This document shows positions 1 through 10,639 of a DNA stretch of 64,000 nucleotides, one piece after another. The notes under the pieces are model-generated. The model had not been told where the DNA came from. It did not search any database and saw nothing but the letters and a program-made list of their open reading frames with translations. Made by a program: the position numbers and the translations under genes. The DNA comes from Dendrophyllia cribrosa. Lineage: Eukaryota > Cnidaria > Anthozoa > Scleractinia > Dendrophylliidae. Location: positions 25,958,270-26,022,269 of the forward strand of contig JAJLRJ010000006.1 of assembly GCA_024195265.1 (NCBI GenBank). Reading direction: 5' to 3'. Every line of letters begins with the position of its first letter. Within the stretch, counting starts at the first letter, position 1.

Positions 1-752
1 AACTGGAATAATGTTTTGTTACCAAACTGATGGCAAGGCCTATAGCCGGGAAGGGCTTATAAGCGGTATTTTACGGTAGTTAAAAAAACATTTATAAAGA
101 TATATAACTGTCTTGCGCCTGTTTATTTAAATTAAGTAGTAGTTTGAGAGAATATCTAAGTGAACGCATATTCACATAAGTAGTATTATCCAAAAATCCT
201 CTTTTATTTGCCTGCAGGTTGTGTGAGCACACATTACAATTTAATATTTATGTAATTAGAAACCCAACAAAATGTTGCATGACCCCATATAAGGGTCACC
301 ATGTGTAAACGGGTATAAAACAGTATAATCAACCAATCAGAAGCAACATTTATAACCACAAGTATCAGTTGCAGTAATGTGTGCTGTAGTAATATTTGAT
401 TTATTTTAATTAATAATTTCATTTCATTTCATTTATAGGGGCAATGTCACGGGAATTTTGCTATTTTTTGATCTGAAAAATTCTACTAAATATTTGACTA
501 AAGTTCCTTTGTTCTGACACAAAATGTTCTTAGAGCATCGACAGGAAAATATCAAATGATTTCTCGAAGAGATCGGCGAGAACAAACCATAATCAGATTT
601 AAGCAGATCAAAGCAGATTCTTCCCTTTTGATTTTCCATTTTTTGAAGTTGCAATCCATTTCCATCCGTTCTATCAGAAGCCAAAGGCGCTTATGTATAG
701 TCTCAGTGCAATAGTATACTAGTTGTTAACAAAACGTGAGCATTACTTTTAA
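1..752. other. Intergenic host DNA
   Basis: No gene is recognised here. Bases 30-80 carry a fragment of a repeat that recurs in this window: a stretch ending in TATTTTACGGTA next to CTTATAAGC, related to copies near 1760, 1950, 39580 and 40850. The short motif AGGGGCAATGTCA near 436 recurs inverted near 1286, on the other side of the MITE at 753, so a larger decayed inverted-repeat element may span 436-1298. Confidence 0.4.
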
Positions 753-1223
753 GGCTGCGTTTTTTGGGGGGGAGAATCCGATCTCAGATCATGGATTTTT
801 CATGACCAAGAAAACGGTATGCAAATTAACCTATTTTGACTCGCTTGTGTTCATCAGTCTACTCGACAAATAGTTTTCAAAATATACTCAATAAAATCTT
901 ACCTGAATTGCCCATGATATGAAATCGGGAAAGAAACAAAACAATGAACCGAACGAGTAAATTTGCACGAAAGACCGCTTGTCAGATGTACATTTTTTTC
1001 GAATCCATTCCCCCCCCCCCCCCCCCCTCCCCCCCCCCAAAAAAAAAAACGCTCAGATTACGAATCTAAAAATCCGGTTTGAGATTTGATCTGAAAAATC
1101 TCACCGAAGTATAGATTCAAAGGATTCATGATCCGTTTTTAGATTTTAGAAAGAAAAAAAAAGCAAAATCCTTTTTTGGATTCAAGAGTCCGGATTCTAA
1201 TTTTTATTAAAAAAAACGCAGCC
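753..1223. mobile_element. MITE with TAA target duplication
   Basis: The ends are inverted repeats: GGCTGCGTTTTTT at the left and the complementary AAAAAACGCAGCC at the right. TAA lies directly outside both ends (750-752 and 1224-1226). A 3-bp TAA duplication is typical of PIF/Harbinger elements. There is no coding capacity, and a long poly-C/poly-A tract (about 1010-1050) lies inside. Confidence 0.7.
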
Positions 1224-1226
1224 TAA

Positions 1227-2751
1227 GTCTTTATTGATATAAATAAAAGTTTTTTTTTCGGCTTTTCACAGGATACTAAAATGAATGACATTGCCCCTTT
1301 ACGTGTTTTTTACCGTGGTAAAACTAAAAGTGCGTCATGGTCCTTTCCCAAGACAACTTTACCACGATAAGTATCTGTTGGTACATAAAAACGATCAGCT
1401 AAAAGTCATTGTGACAGGTACCAAGTTATTTACGTTCGAGTTCAATTTGTAGGCCCAGGGTACTATTACGTAAAGGAAAGCAGCCGATTCCTTTTATTTG
1501 ATTGATCTGCTATACCTTGGTATAAGAAACTCTATTACCGGCAAATTTGCTGATGCAGAAAAACGCGGAAATTGATCTCTTTATCACGGTGTTTGTACCC
1601 ACAGCTGTTATTATTAAGATGGTTATTCTAACAAATCGAAATGGACTTTGATTCATGGTAGACATCTTCTACTTCGTCATTTACATGTACAATTTGAAGA
1701 ATAATCATTATTAAATGTCTTTTGTTTGATACTGTTGCTCTGCAATATTTATATCGTAAAATGCCGGTAATCCCCCCACCCCCCCCCCCCCCCCCCAAGC
1801 TTATTAGCCCAACTGCTATACTAAAAAAAGAAGTACACCACAGTTACTTAACACTGCAATTATTTGCAAATGTGTAAACTAAATTAACTGAAACAACGCT
1901 TCTCTATGACAATATTTTTTGCTTGCCAGCCTAAAAACCCTTACGAAGTTGTATAAGCCCAGGGCCTATAACAAGCGACATTTTACGCCGGGAAAAGTTT
2001 AACTTTAAGGGACAGTGTGACACGGCTGAAATATAGTGTTTTCATGATTATGGCCAGGCGCTACTTTAAGCTTGCTTAATTATCATTATTATCATAAAAT
2101 AGGAAGAAAAGATCACCTAAACTTTAACTGGTTGACGCTAAGAAGATAACGACAAAAAATCTCAAAATTCCACCAGAATGGAAACTTTGATTTCTTGACC
2201 GCCTGTCACGAAATCAAAATTGATGAACTGTAATCCACTTCCATCCTTGTAATCCTGCTTTTTTAACCAAAATACTGCTTCTGTTTTGTTCTACAGAAGC
2301 TTTTTGTCCAATTTAGTTTTATCAATTTAACGCAATTTCGTTATTTCGACGGAACAGTGTTCCTTTTATTAAGAGGTCATTTGCAAGTTGTTTTTTAGTC
2401 ATGTTCATTTGCAAGTTGTTTAAATGAACATGACTTAAAAGTCATGTTTTAGTTCCAAAGCGTGTCAAGCTGCAACAGTGTATTGAACGGCGTAATCGAA
2501 ATTTGCTTGAATTGGGATAGACTAAAACTTGATTGAACAAAAAAAGCCCTAATACCTTTGTTTAACTTCGGACTATCATAATATTTTGATTTCCAGCCGA
2601 ATCCACCCCTCCTTCCAACAAGTGCGCGCGGGGCAGCCACCTTAATTCTTTTAACTTGGGGCACTTTCCATCTGTCAGAACTGGCAGGACGCGCTGGTCA
2701 GTTCGTAAATAGTATGACATTATTTCTTCGAACTGTACATCCAGACTGGTC
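1227..2751. other. Intergenic host DNA with a poly-C tract
   Basis: No gene could be supported. A poly-C tract at about 1776-1797 follows a copy of the GTAAAATGCCGG repeat motif. Overlapping short minus-strand reading frames at 2449-2753 look slightly protein-like, but I do not recognise them. Confidence 0.35.
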
Positions 2752-2919
2752 AATAGACCAATTCCGATATATTAAAATTCATACTCGGCTCCGAGGCTTA
2801 GGGGAATAAAACAAAAGAAATAAATTATTCATACCTGAACCTCGATGTGATTTCTTTTGTTTTATTCCCCTAAGCCTCGGAGCCAAGTATGAATTTTAAT
2901 ATATCGGAATTGGTCTATT
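2752..2919. repeat. Foldback (palindromic) element
   Basis: Two arms of about 65 bp (2752-2821 and 2850-2919) are near-perfect reverse complements around a loop of about 28 bp. The outer ends read AATAGACCAATTCC and GGAATTGGTCTATT. No coding capacity; a MITE-type foldback. Confidence 0.85.
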
Positions 2920-3196
2920 CGTAGATATCATCCATCATTTTGATGTGCTTGTAGGAACTTATTCAAAAATATACACTGTGTTCACAAATTGACCGGTCAT
3001 GCCAGCCATTTCTGACAAATAGTAAGCGTTCTTGGTCTATCCAATCTCATGACTCGCTTCTAAAGGAACCATTTTCCTATTGGGACTTCCTGGCCGATGC
3101 ATAAACATCATGCGAACTTCTATGGAAATATAAATTAAAACTTGGCCAATGTTGTCTAATTTTTACGTAGTAATTCAGAAGTTCAATGATAAGATT

Positions 3197-3425
3197 AGTA
3201 GATATATCTTAATTGTTCGGGGACAGTTTTTGCTATATTTTAAGGCTCCCCGGGGGTGAACCAACCGTAAAATAAGGGGTTCGTTTCGGGCAAAACATCG
3301 GGGTCCTCACTTTGTTCGGACCCCGATGTTTACCCGAAACGAACCCCTTTTTTTACGGTTGGTTCACCCCCGGAGAGCCTTAAAATAACAACAACAGCTC
3401 CCCGAACAATTAAGATATATCTACT
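3197..3425. repeat. Long palindrome beside the viral element
   Basis: The arms (about 3197-3303 and 3312-3425) are reverse complements. The outer ends are AGTAGATATATCTTAATTG and its complement, and the inner part is GC-rich around a loop of only about 10 bp. It lies about 100 bp upstream of the polymerase start. It may be an unrelated foldback MITE or a remnant of a viral terminal structure. No matching copy was seen at the right end of the element, so the MITE reading is safer. Confidence 0.8.
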
Positions 3426-3522
3426 CCCCCGATCCATCCTTCTTCACATCAGTGCAAAACTCATAAGGGCTACCCTCAAACCAAAACGCCAAGGAGGCCC
3501 CCATTCATCCAAACGAAGCTCT

Positions 3523-6500
3523 ATGGAGCACATTAGGTCCGTGTGTTACCAATTGAAGAAATGCATACCCCTTGTATATACCACGATGGCGAATCTTACA
3601 TTCGAACTTCAGGACCTAGGGTTTCGTAACTGGCTTCACAGCTACAAAATACATGTTCCAGAAGATTTTCATGTGAGGGATCTTCTTATCTTTCATAACA
3701 TGATCGAACCTGAAATTCTCAGAGTGATCAGATCAGAGTTAAACCAACTCGGCCCTTTAAAGTTTAATTACGGCATCTTGATTAAACTTATAAAAGAAGG
3801 GAACAGAGGCATTGAACGTGCTAAGTTCTTCTTAAGACAGGAGGTGCCGGCAATCGTCAACATCTTTGACGAGGACGCTGTTAAGAGAAGACTCGACATT
3901 AATATAAACAGAAAAAGAGAAGAAGTCACTGAAATAGTTGTAAACGGGTCGGGTTGGACAGTTGCAGGGATAGACAAAGTATTCCTTGACTTTGTCCGAT
4001 ATGAGCCAGTAAGAGGTGGATCTTATTTCCCTCTTCCTCAAGCTCTAAAAGCAAAACAAGCTTTAATAAATATCAAAAACAGAGATCATGCTTGTCTTAG
4101 GTGGGTAATGAGGGCTGCGCGCTACCCAGCCGCTGTGCACCCGGAAAGGACAAGTAAATACCCAATAGAAGACGGACTTGACTTTACAGGCATTTCCTTC
4201 CCAACGCCGTTACATGAAATAGCGAAGGTTGAGAAGCTCAATAACATTGCAATCAATGTTTTAGGCTGGCAGAACAATAAAGTTGTTACCTATCACGTCA
4301 GTGAGATGGAAGGCGAGGGGATTCCACGAATCAATGTCATGCTCATTACAAAGACAGACCCTCACACCTTCGAAACCATCAGCCATTACTGCTTTGTAAA
4401 GAGTCTAAGCAGGCTTCTTCGCTCACAACACTCTAGAACCAATCATACACACTTCTGCGTGAGATGTTTGCAAGGCTTCTCATCAGAAAGAATTCTCGAA
4501 GACCATCAAGTCTATTGCAAAGGAGCCTCAAACCGCCCAACAAGAGTCGAGATGCCTAAGGAAGGTGAAAACATCCTTCGCTTTAAGAACTACCAAAAAC
4601 AGATGAAGGTGCCGTAAGTGATATATGCTGACTGCGAGAGCCTCATCGAAAAGCTAGACGCGCGAATCCCACCCAAGGAACAAAGCAGCACCACAAAGAC
4701 TGAGGTCCACAAGCCCTGCGGGTTTTCCTTCATTGCTGTCAGATCAGATGGCGCGGTTGGCCATCCCTACATTTACCGAGGAGAGAACCCTGTACTTTTT
4801 TATTCGTGAGTTTCTTGCCTCTCTTCAGAGGGCTGAAGTAGAGATACGCGAGGCTCTCGAGCACAAAGAACCATTGCAAATGACAGGTGTTGATTGGGAT
4901 GACTTCAACAAAGCCACGGATTGCCATATCTGCGGTAAGACTCTGATTGTGCGCAATGCAAGGGACGAGTATGAGTTCTTCCACCCAGAAACAGGAGAGT
5001 ACCGCGGTAAGATACACAGGTACACGAGGGCTCCAGGCAGTAAGAGTAGTTGTTACGGAGAGTTTCTAAAACTCACAACACGAGATGACCATGGAAGATA
5101 TAAAATCGGTAAGTGGGCAAAGAGGCAGGAAAAGCCAGAGATAGAGTTACCAGAGGACGACTGTAGATATTGTGCCAGGCCTCTTCTGCGAGAATGTTAC
5201 AGAGATGCAGTAATAGACCACTGCCACATCACTGGCAGGTATCGCGGGCGGCCCATAACACATGCAACAGAAGTTACTTCAGAATCTACCCAAAGAAGAT
5301 AACAATCCCGGTTGTCTTCCACAACGTGAAAGGCTATGATGCCCACCATCTGATGCAGAAAATCGCAGAGGTCGGTTCTGAACTGAAATGCATCCCCACA
5401 ACAATGGAGAAATATATCTCTTTCTCTATGGGGCAGCTTAGATTCATAGACAGCTGCCAGTTTATGCAACAAAGCCTCGATAGCCTTGTCACATGAATCA
5501 AACCAGAAGCTTTCGAGATCCTAAAACAATACGAAACGGATCCAGCAAAAAGAGACCTTTTACTCCGAAAGGGCGTCTATCCCTACGAGTACATGGATTC
5601 CTTCGAACGTTTCAAGGAAACCTCCATTCCACTGAAGGAGGCCCTCTACAGCAAGCTCAAAAAGGAGCACATCACAGACGATGACTACGAGCACGCACAA
5701 CGAGTGTGGGACGCCTTCGAATGCGAGAATCTCGGGAATTACCACGACATCTATCACCTAACGGACGTCATCCTCCTCGCAGATGTGTTTGAAAACGTTA
5801 GGAAGACATGCCTCAAGAATTACCGTTTAGACCCTGCGCATTATTACACCAGCCCTGGTTTGTGTTGGGATGCGTTGTTGAAACACACGGCCATAGAGTT
5901 GGAGCTTCTGACCGACTATACAATGCAACTTTTCGTCGAGAAGGGAACGAGAGGCGGCATCTCAACAGAGATGAAGCGCTATGCCAAGGCGAACAACCCA
6001 TATCTCAGCGACTTTGACCAGGAGGAGGAGAAGTCATATCTCCTTTATCTCGATGCAAACAATCTCTACGGTTGGGCCATGAGTCAGCCGCTTCCAGTTG
6101 GCAAGTTCAGGTGGGCCCGAACAGCACCAACAGCGGAGCAGATCGCCAAGATGGGCCCTAGGAGGAAAACAGGCTGCATCCTTGAGATTGACTTGGAGTA
6201 CCCACAATATCTCCACGACAAACACACCTCTTACCCGCTAGCCCCAGAGGCATCTCAAGTTCCAAACGAGTGGAAGTCGCCATATCAAAGATCCATTGCA
6301 AGAGAGTTGAACCTGGGGAATGACAAGACAAGCAAGCTGCTCCTCACATTGAAGGATAAGGAAAGATATGTCCTTCATTACCGAAATCTTCAGCTATATC
6401 TCAGTCTCGGAATGAAGCTCAAAAAAGTGCACAAGGCACTGACCTTCGAACAGAAGGACTGGATCGAGCCATACATCAGACTTAACACAGAGCTCAGAAA

Positions 6501-7320
6501 GAAGGCCACATCAGACTTCGAGAAGAACTTCTGCAAGCTCATGAACAACTCAGTCTTTAGCAAGACGATGGAAAACCTCAGAACCAGAGTCGATGTGCGC
6601 CTGGTGCGATCAGATGAGGAAGACAAACTTCGGAAACTGCTCGCCAACCCTCTCTATGAAAGGAGCGCAATCTTCTGCGAAACCCTCGCTGGCATCCAGA
6701 TGCGTAAAGAGAAGATCAAAATGGACAGGCCTGTCTACACGGGCATGTGCGTGCTTGATATCTCTAAGACGTTGATGTACGAGTTCTATTACTTCTATCT
6801 AGATCGGAAATACGGTCCGAATTGCCAGCTAATCTACACTGACACAGACAGCCTGCTCCTGGAAATCAAGACAGAGGACGTGTACAAAGACGTGGAAGCC
6901 AATATCCACGAGTTTGACACGAGTGATTTCCCGAAAGACCACCCTCTTCACAGCCAGAAGAACAAGAAGGTTATCGGCAAGATGAAGGACGAGTGTGCAG
7001 GCAAGCCGATCTCGGAGGTTGTCGCGTTGCGGTCAAAGATGTACTCAATCCTTCTCGAGGGTGACAAAAACATCAAGAACGCGAAGGGCACGACCAAGGT
7101 TGTTACGAAGAAGGAGATTACACACCAGAATTACAAGGACGCCCTCTTCAAAACGGAGGGCTTCAAACACGGGATGGATATGCTCAGGACCGTGGATCAC
7201 CAGATCTACGGCGTGTATCTAAACAAGACAACGCTCTCGCCCTTTGACTCTAAACGCTGGATTAAGGAGGATGGCGTCCACACGCTGGCATATGGTCACA
7301 AAGATATCGGTGGCAACTGA
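3523..7320 (+). pseudogene. polB: Protein-primed family B DNA polymerase with embedded HNH/EndoVII-like module, broken
   Basis: Replicates the viral genome; in this family the initiating primer is a protein. Bases 3523-4617 hold the N-terminal region typical of Maverick PolB, ending in a C2H2-like finger (FCVRCLQGF, then EDHQVYC). Exonuclease motif I is YADCES (from 4621), Exo II HNVKGYD (about 5323) and Exo III YHLTDVILLAD (about 5755). Polymerase motifs follow: A (YLDANNLYG, about 6048), KLMNNSVFSKT (about 6535), C (YTDTDS, about 6836) and KMYSIL (about 7037). Cys/His motifs CHICGK and DHCHITGRYRG between Exo I and Exo II resemble endonuclease VII/HNH. Breaks: in-frame TAA at 4615-4617, frameshift at a T-run near 4795, return to the first frame near 5255, and in-frame TGA at 5494-5496. 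Full span is about 1265 codons. No TATATA motif precedes the start. The 3' end overlaps the integrase tail on the opposite strand by 25 bp. Confidence 0.9.
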
Positions 7321-8284
7321 GTATCTGGCGGCACAACCATCAGCTCCTCACGGACGAAGCCCCGCTTGGGCCCATCGTAAAGGTAATACACAACCGGCTC
7401 GTTTGGTTTGGTAACAACCTTTTCAAAGTTGTAGACCTTCATCGACCAGATCGGATCGGTCGCCCGACTACCACCACCCTCAAGCTCACCAGGCTGATAC
7501 AAATATCTCACACTCACCCTGGGAGGGGGCTTCTTCTCTTCCCCACTGGTTTCGAATAGGGGGTAGAGGGTTTGGCAGAAACGGCTTTCTCTTTGATTGC
7601 TTGAGCGGGCTTCTTGCCAGTCAATCTTGTCACTTCATTGTTTAATGCTGATACAACGTCTGGCAGCCTTCGTACCAATTCAGTCGACCTCTGGCCAGTG
7701 GGAAGGCGCATTTCAACCGCATACTGGTGGCCAAACAACCTTTCAGCTAGGGTTCGGTTGAATCTTTCAACTATCGCTTGGTCTCTGTGGATATCAACCC
7801 GCCCGCGACGAATGGCCGTTTTGTTATCCCCCATAGCCTTCGTCACAGCACCCATAAATTCACGTCCAGGGTCAACCTGCAACAGTTGTGGCCATTTCAA
7901 AGGTCCACGTCTGTAAATCTTCTGAAAGGCCTTTGAAACCTCTAGAGACTCTTTCGAAGTCAAGGGCTCTGCTGCTTTTTAGCGGCTAGCCACATCAACA
8001 ACCGTCAAACAATATTTATAAACCTTTCTCCCACGAGGAAGTTTGTCGTGGGGTAGGAAGAGAAGATCAGCTTGATGCACCGCATTGGGCGTGAAGACAT
8101 CAAACTTTGGCCGAGGGATATGGCGTGGCGCTGGGAGGTAAACTTGCCAAAGAGCTTGTTTGACGAGCCACTTTTTTGCGACATCATCAGAGACCTTGGC
8201 TGCTGCAGCTAGCTTTTTGACAGCGGCAAGACCTTTCCAGTAGCCTTTCGGACTGTAATAGATCTTTGATAATTTAGCATCCAT
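7296..8284 (-). pseudogene. Retroviral-type (rve) integrase of Polinton kind, broken
   Basis: Catalyses insertion of the element into host DNA. The start at 8284 begins MDAKLSKIYY. A DDE catalytic triad is visible as D73 (HQADLLF), D138 (QVDPGREF) and E173 (AIVERFNRTL), with D-to-E spacing of 34 residues as in the rve fold. The C-terminal part (7296-7517) has the basic, Tyr/Val-rich tail seen in Maverick integrases and may be chromo-like. An in-frame TAA interrupts the core after residue 101 (7979-7981), and a frameshift near 7520-7535 separates the core from the tail. Its last 25 bases overlap the end of the convergent polymerase gene. A TATATA-type motif lies just upstream of the start. The fold assignment is firm; activity of this copy is unlikely. 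Confidence 0.88.
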
Positions 8285-8310
8285 CGTGCATCCATATACA
8301 TATATATGAG
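8285..8310 (-). promoter_or_regulatory. TATATA start-adjacent motif (integrase)
   Basis: Read on the minus strand, TATATATGTATATGG ends about 7 bases before the start codon. It belongs to a motif repeated at most genes of this element. Confidence 0.45.
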
Positions 8311-8313
8311 GTT

Positions 8314-8742
8314 TTAAAGAAATCGAAAAGCTGCATACCCAAGGGCAAGCACGCCAGTTCCGATAAACAAGAGCTCGCCTTGCTTCTGCTGTTGGCCGGG
8401 TTTATAGAAGTCAGAGAACTCGGGCTCTTTTGGGGGCTCTATTTGTTGGTCCCGATGGGTTTGGTTGTAGAGAACCAGAGGTTGGTCGGTCTTAGCGAAG
8501 TTGTGTTTCGCCTGGTCTTTAATCCGATCATTAGTTGCAACCCAGTCGAGGAGCTTTGTGCGGTCCTTCTCATATTTGGCATAAGCTGCATTGTAAGCCT
8601 CTAAGGCCTTATCGTGTCTGGTCTTCTCTTCCAGTGCGGCTTGACCGTTGTCGCCGGATAAATATTTTGCCAAATAATTACCGCCAGTGAAAGCGGCTGC
8701 ATTGAGAATTGCTCCACCAACCATTATGGCGATTGAGGCCAT
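8314..8742 (-). CDS. Small membrane protein of the viral element
   Basis: A 142-residue intact reading frame starting MASIAIMVGG. Residues 1-27 are hydrophobic and glycine/alanine-rich. The middle (about 35-115) is charged and partly helical (EEKTRHDKALEAYN). Residues 121-141 form a second hydrophobic segment ending near AFRFL. It may be a virion membrane or minor structural protein, but no named family is recognised. It sits in a same-strand run of small genes, 18 bp downstream of the 73-residue gene, and that gap is almost entirely a TATATACACA motif. I have the impression that related proteins occur in other cnidarian Polinton-like elements; this needs a search. Confidence 0.7.
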   Translation of the reverse strand: MASIAIMVGGAILNAAAFTGGNYLAKYLSGDNGQAALEEKTRHDKALEAYNAAYAKYEKDRTKLLDWVATNDRIKDQAKHNFAKTDQPLVLYNQTHRDQQIEPPKEPEFSDFYKPGQQQKQGELLFIGTGVLALGYAAFRFL

Positions 8743-8760
8743 TGTGTATATATTGTATTT
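8743..8760 (-). promoter_or_regulatory. TATATACACA start-adjacent motif
   Basis: The whole 18-bp gap between two genes reads AAATACAATATATACACA on the minus strand, directly followed by ATG. Its brevity leaves little room for any other promoter. Confidence 0.55.
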
Positions 8761-8982
8761 TTACATGTTGGCTGGGAGGATTTTCTGATCCTCGAGGTAT
8801 TTCTTTAGCGCGATGCTTCCAGCCATGACAGCTGTGAACTTCACGTAGTTCATCACATTAGAGCTGGGGTCAGATGTGAATGGCTCTTTGACGACTTTTT
8901 TAGCGATCCACCCAATACCAGCTACAAGGCCAGTGATTGTTGCGGCATCAGTAACAGACTTCACGAGCTTGTTGTCAGACAT
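8761..8982 (-). CDS. Small two-helix membrane protein of the viral element
   Basis: A 73-residue intact frame starting MSDNKLVKSV. There are two apolar stretches, about residues 13-29 (ATITGLVAGIGWIA) and 45-59 (VKFTAVMAGSIAL), separated by a Lys/Asp/Ser-rich loop. The size and layout suggest a small virion membrane protein, which is inference only. It lies between two other small genes of the same strand, each preceded by its own TATATA motif, so these may be separately transcribed. Confidence 0.62.
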   Translation of the reverse strand: MSDNKLVKSVTDAATITGLVAGIGWIAKKVVKEPFTSDPSSNVMNYVKFTAVMAGSIALKKYLEDQKILPANM

Positions 8983-9000
8983 GATGTATATATATAAGAT
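8983..9000 (-). promoter_or_regulatory. TATATATACATC start-adjacent motif
   Basis: On the minus strand, CTTATATATATACATC runs directly into the ATG at 8982. Confidence 0.5.
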
Positions 9001-9008
9001 TTTTATTT

Positions 9009-9164
9009 TTATTTTTCTGTCGACTCCTCAGCATGCGCTGGGTCTGTGTTTTTTATTGCTAATTGCCAAATTGTTTTTAGGGCGGTAATGTTGAATTTAA
9101 CCATAAGAAGAAGAATATCTCCGATTGCAGCCCCCTTTACGAAACCTTGTATGATGTTTATCAT
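9009..9164 (-). CDS. Very small hydrophobic protein of the viral element
   Basis: The preferred start is the ATG at 9164 (MINIIQGFVKGAAIGD), giving 51 residues, because the TATATA motif lies directly upstream. The longer frame upstream to 9209 reads through that motif and is unlikely. The N-terminal 35 residues are apolar and the C-terminus is acidic (DPAHAEESTEK). Function unknown; a membrane peptide is plausible. Confidence 0.5.
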   Translation of the reverse strand: MINIIQGFVKGAAIGDILLLMVKFNITALKTIWQLAIKNTDPAHAEESTEK

Positions 9165-9189
9165 TGTGTGAGTATATATATGTGTTTTT
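9165..9189 (-). promoter_or_regulatory. TATATATACTCACACA start-adjacent motif
   Basis: On the minus strand, AAACACATATATATACTCACACA abuts the ATG at 9164. It supports that start over the longer frame. Confidence 0.5.
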
Positions 9190-9195
9190 ATTTTT

Positions 9196-9636
9196 TTATT
9201 GCATCTCATGAATTCTTCGACTCAGTGGTCTCTGTGTGGGTGGAGGAGTTTGAACCTCATTCACCTCTGCTGCCGGAGCAGTGGGCCTAAGTGTCTTCAT
9301 AATGGCTTCACGTTGGTAATACACACCAAAAGCGGATATAATCACGCCGGCATCTGTTAGAATGTAGAAGCCAGAGTTGTTGCTGCTCTCTGTGTTGTCG
9401 CTGTCAGTGGATGTGTTTGTAGCCTGGCTTGGTGTGGGGCTCTTTGCCGTTTTAGAAGCCTGTTTTTTTTTTGCCTCTCTTGCCAGACGATTACGCTCTG
9501 CTAGCCTTTTGCCAGAAGCAACACGACCAGGGCTTTTTGCTGGAGCAGTCTTTGGGGTATCAGAGGTAACGTGCGTGTTGGTTGTCGTTGTTTCTTCAGG
9601 TATCGTCGGCAACGGTTGCTCAGCTTGTGCCTCCAT
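9196..9636 (-). CDS. Thr/Pro-rich basic protein with one membrane segment
   Basis: A 146-residue intact frame starting MEAQAEQPLP. Residues 1-45 are Thr/Pro/Glu-rich and probably disordered. Residues 42-62 are strongly basic (GKRLAERNRLAREAKKK), which could bind nucleic acid. A Ser/Thr/Asn stretch follows. A single hydrophobic segment lies at about 89-106 (YILTDAGVIISAFGVYY), and the tail is Pro/Arg-rich. The layout suggests a membrane-anchored core or minor structural protein, but I do not recognise a family. Each neighbour in the run is small and of the same strand. Confidence 0.65.
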   Translation of the reverse strand: MEAQAEQPLPTIPEETTTTNTHVTSDTPKTAPAKSPGRVASGKRLAERNRLAREAKKKQASKTAKSPTPSQATNTSTDSDNTESSNNSGFYILTDAGVIISAFGVYYQREAIMKTLRPTAPAAEVNEVQTPPPTQRPLSRRIHEMQ

Positions 9637-9660
9637 CCGTGTATATATAAAGTTTTTAAA
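9637..9660 (-). promoter_or_regulatory. TATATATACACGG start-adjacent motif
   Basis: On the minus strand, TTTAAAAACTTTATATATACACGG abuts the ATG at 9636. The upstream TTTAAAAA element is shared with the next gene. Confidence 0.55.
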
Positions 9661-9707
9661 ATTTATCTATCTGATTCCTTCGTGGTTCCTTCGTGGTTCC
9701 TGTCAGA

Positions 9708-10298
9708 TTAATTGTCAACTTCATCAAAGCCCTCTAGTGGGTATCCTTCACTGTCCCTTGTGAGGCGCCTTGGTGTTGGCGGCATGATCTCTTCTGGCTC
9801 CTTTTTGCAGTCGATGTGTTTTGTACTGATCAAAGCAGCATTTGCCAATGCCAAGAATTTGCCGCATCGCAGTGCAAGACCACCAGCAAGAGATGACAAT
9901 TCATGATTGATTATGTAGTCATTTTTGAGTTCTTTCTGCAACTTTTCCACATCATTAATTGAAACAACCATTCCAGCGCCTTTGCTTACAAGCATTAAAA
10001 CGCTGTCAATCAGAGACTCAGTCGTCTTGTTGCCGACGTAAGCTTCATACCTTTTGTAAAAGTTTTCAACTTCCTTATCCGAAAGGCGTTTCACCTGCTC
10101 GTGTGTGAGCTGGGCACCGATGGCTTCTTTTGATTTGCCAGTCGAGACAAGAACTGCCAGCTTCTCGCGTTGAGTCGGAATGAGGTCCCCCTCTAGCAGA
10201 CGGATGGGTGAGTCTGATGGCACGGAGCTATCTGGAGATGACTCCAGCATCTGCATGATTTCATTCATTGCAGCCTCATCAGGGTTTGCGTGTGCCAT
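9708..10298 (-). CDS. Conserved-looking helical protein of the viral element, function unknown
   Basis: A 196-residue intact frame starting MAHANPDEAA. The N-terminus is acidic and Ser/Pro-rich (about 1-40). Residues about 45-165 are mostly predicted helical with Lys/Glu heptads and a glycine-rich apolar stretch (SSLAGGLALRCGKFLALANA). The tail is acidic (GYPLEGFDEVDN). There is no signal peptide or clear catalytic motif. It is one of the few genes in this element with no visible lesion. Role unknown; the position beside structural genes suggests a virion or assembly protein. Confidence 0.68.
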   Translation of the reverse strand: MAHANPDEAAMNEIMQMLESSPDSSVPSDSPIRLLEGDLIPTQREKLAVLVSTGKSKEAIGAQLTHEQVKRLSDKEVENFYKRYEAYVGNKTTESLIDSVLMLVSKGAGMVVSINDVEKLQKELKNDYIINHELSSLAGGLALRCGKFLALANAALISTKHIDCKKEPEEIMPPTPRRLTRDSEGYPLEGFDEVDN

Positions 10299-10320
10299 CG
10301 TGTATATATGTGTTTTTAAA
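10299..10320 (-). promoter_or_regulatory. TATATACACG start-adjacent motif
   Basis: On the minus strand, TTTAAAAACACATATATACA followed by CG abuts the ATG at 10298. It is the clearest copy of the motif. Confidence 0.55.
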
Positions 10321-10556
10321 TTTCAATTATTTTCTTGATGTCAGGCAAAAGTCTTTCAACCTCCTGTAAGAGCTCGACCATGGTGCCTGGCATCTCTACG
10401 AGTTTCAAAGGGTAGCGGCTATGAAGCATCTGGCGCAGATCATCCTCACCGGCGGCTTTGATTTATTTTGAATTGCCTTTCGTCTGTCTTGTCCTGTAAT
10501 TTAATCAAAAGCTGGTAGAAGGCTGTTAGCTTGTGAAGCTTGGTGGGGGCGTTCAT
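10316..10556 (-). pseudogene. Small frameshifted gene of the viral element
   Basis: A minus-strand frame starting at 10556 (MNAPTKLHKLTAFYQLL) runs about 35 codons. It then continues in another frame (DDLRQMLHSRYPLKLVEMP) to a stop at 10316-10318, so a small protein of about 79 residues is broken by one frameshift near 10455. The product was Lys/Leu-rich and probably helical; its function is unknown. It is too short for simple ORF finding. Its upstream TATATA motif has become a (TA)n tract of about 65 bp. Confidence 0.5.
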
Positions 10557-10567
10557 GGCTCAGAGAG

Positions 10568-10571
<4 letters not shown>

Positions 10572-10636
<65 letters not shown>
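10572..10636. repeat. (TA)n microsatellite at a promoter position
   Basis: A pure TA dinucleotide run directly upstream of the small gene at 10556. The MITE at 10640 inserted at its edge. Confidence 0.9.
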
Positions 10637-10638
<2 letters not shown>

Positions 10639-10639
10639 G

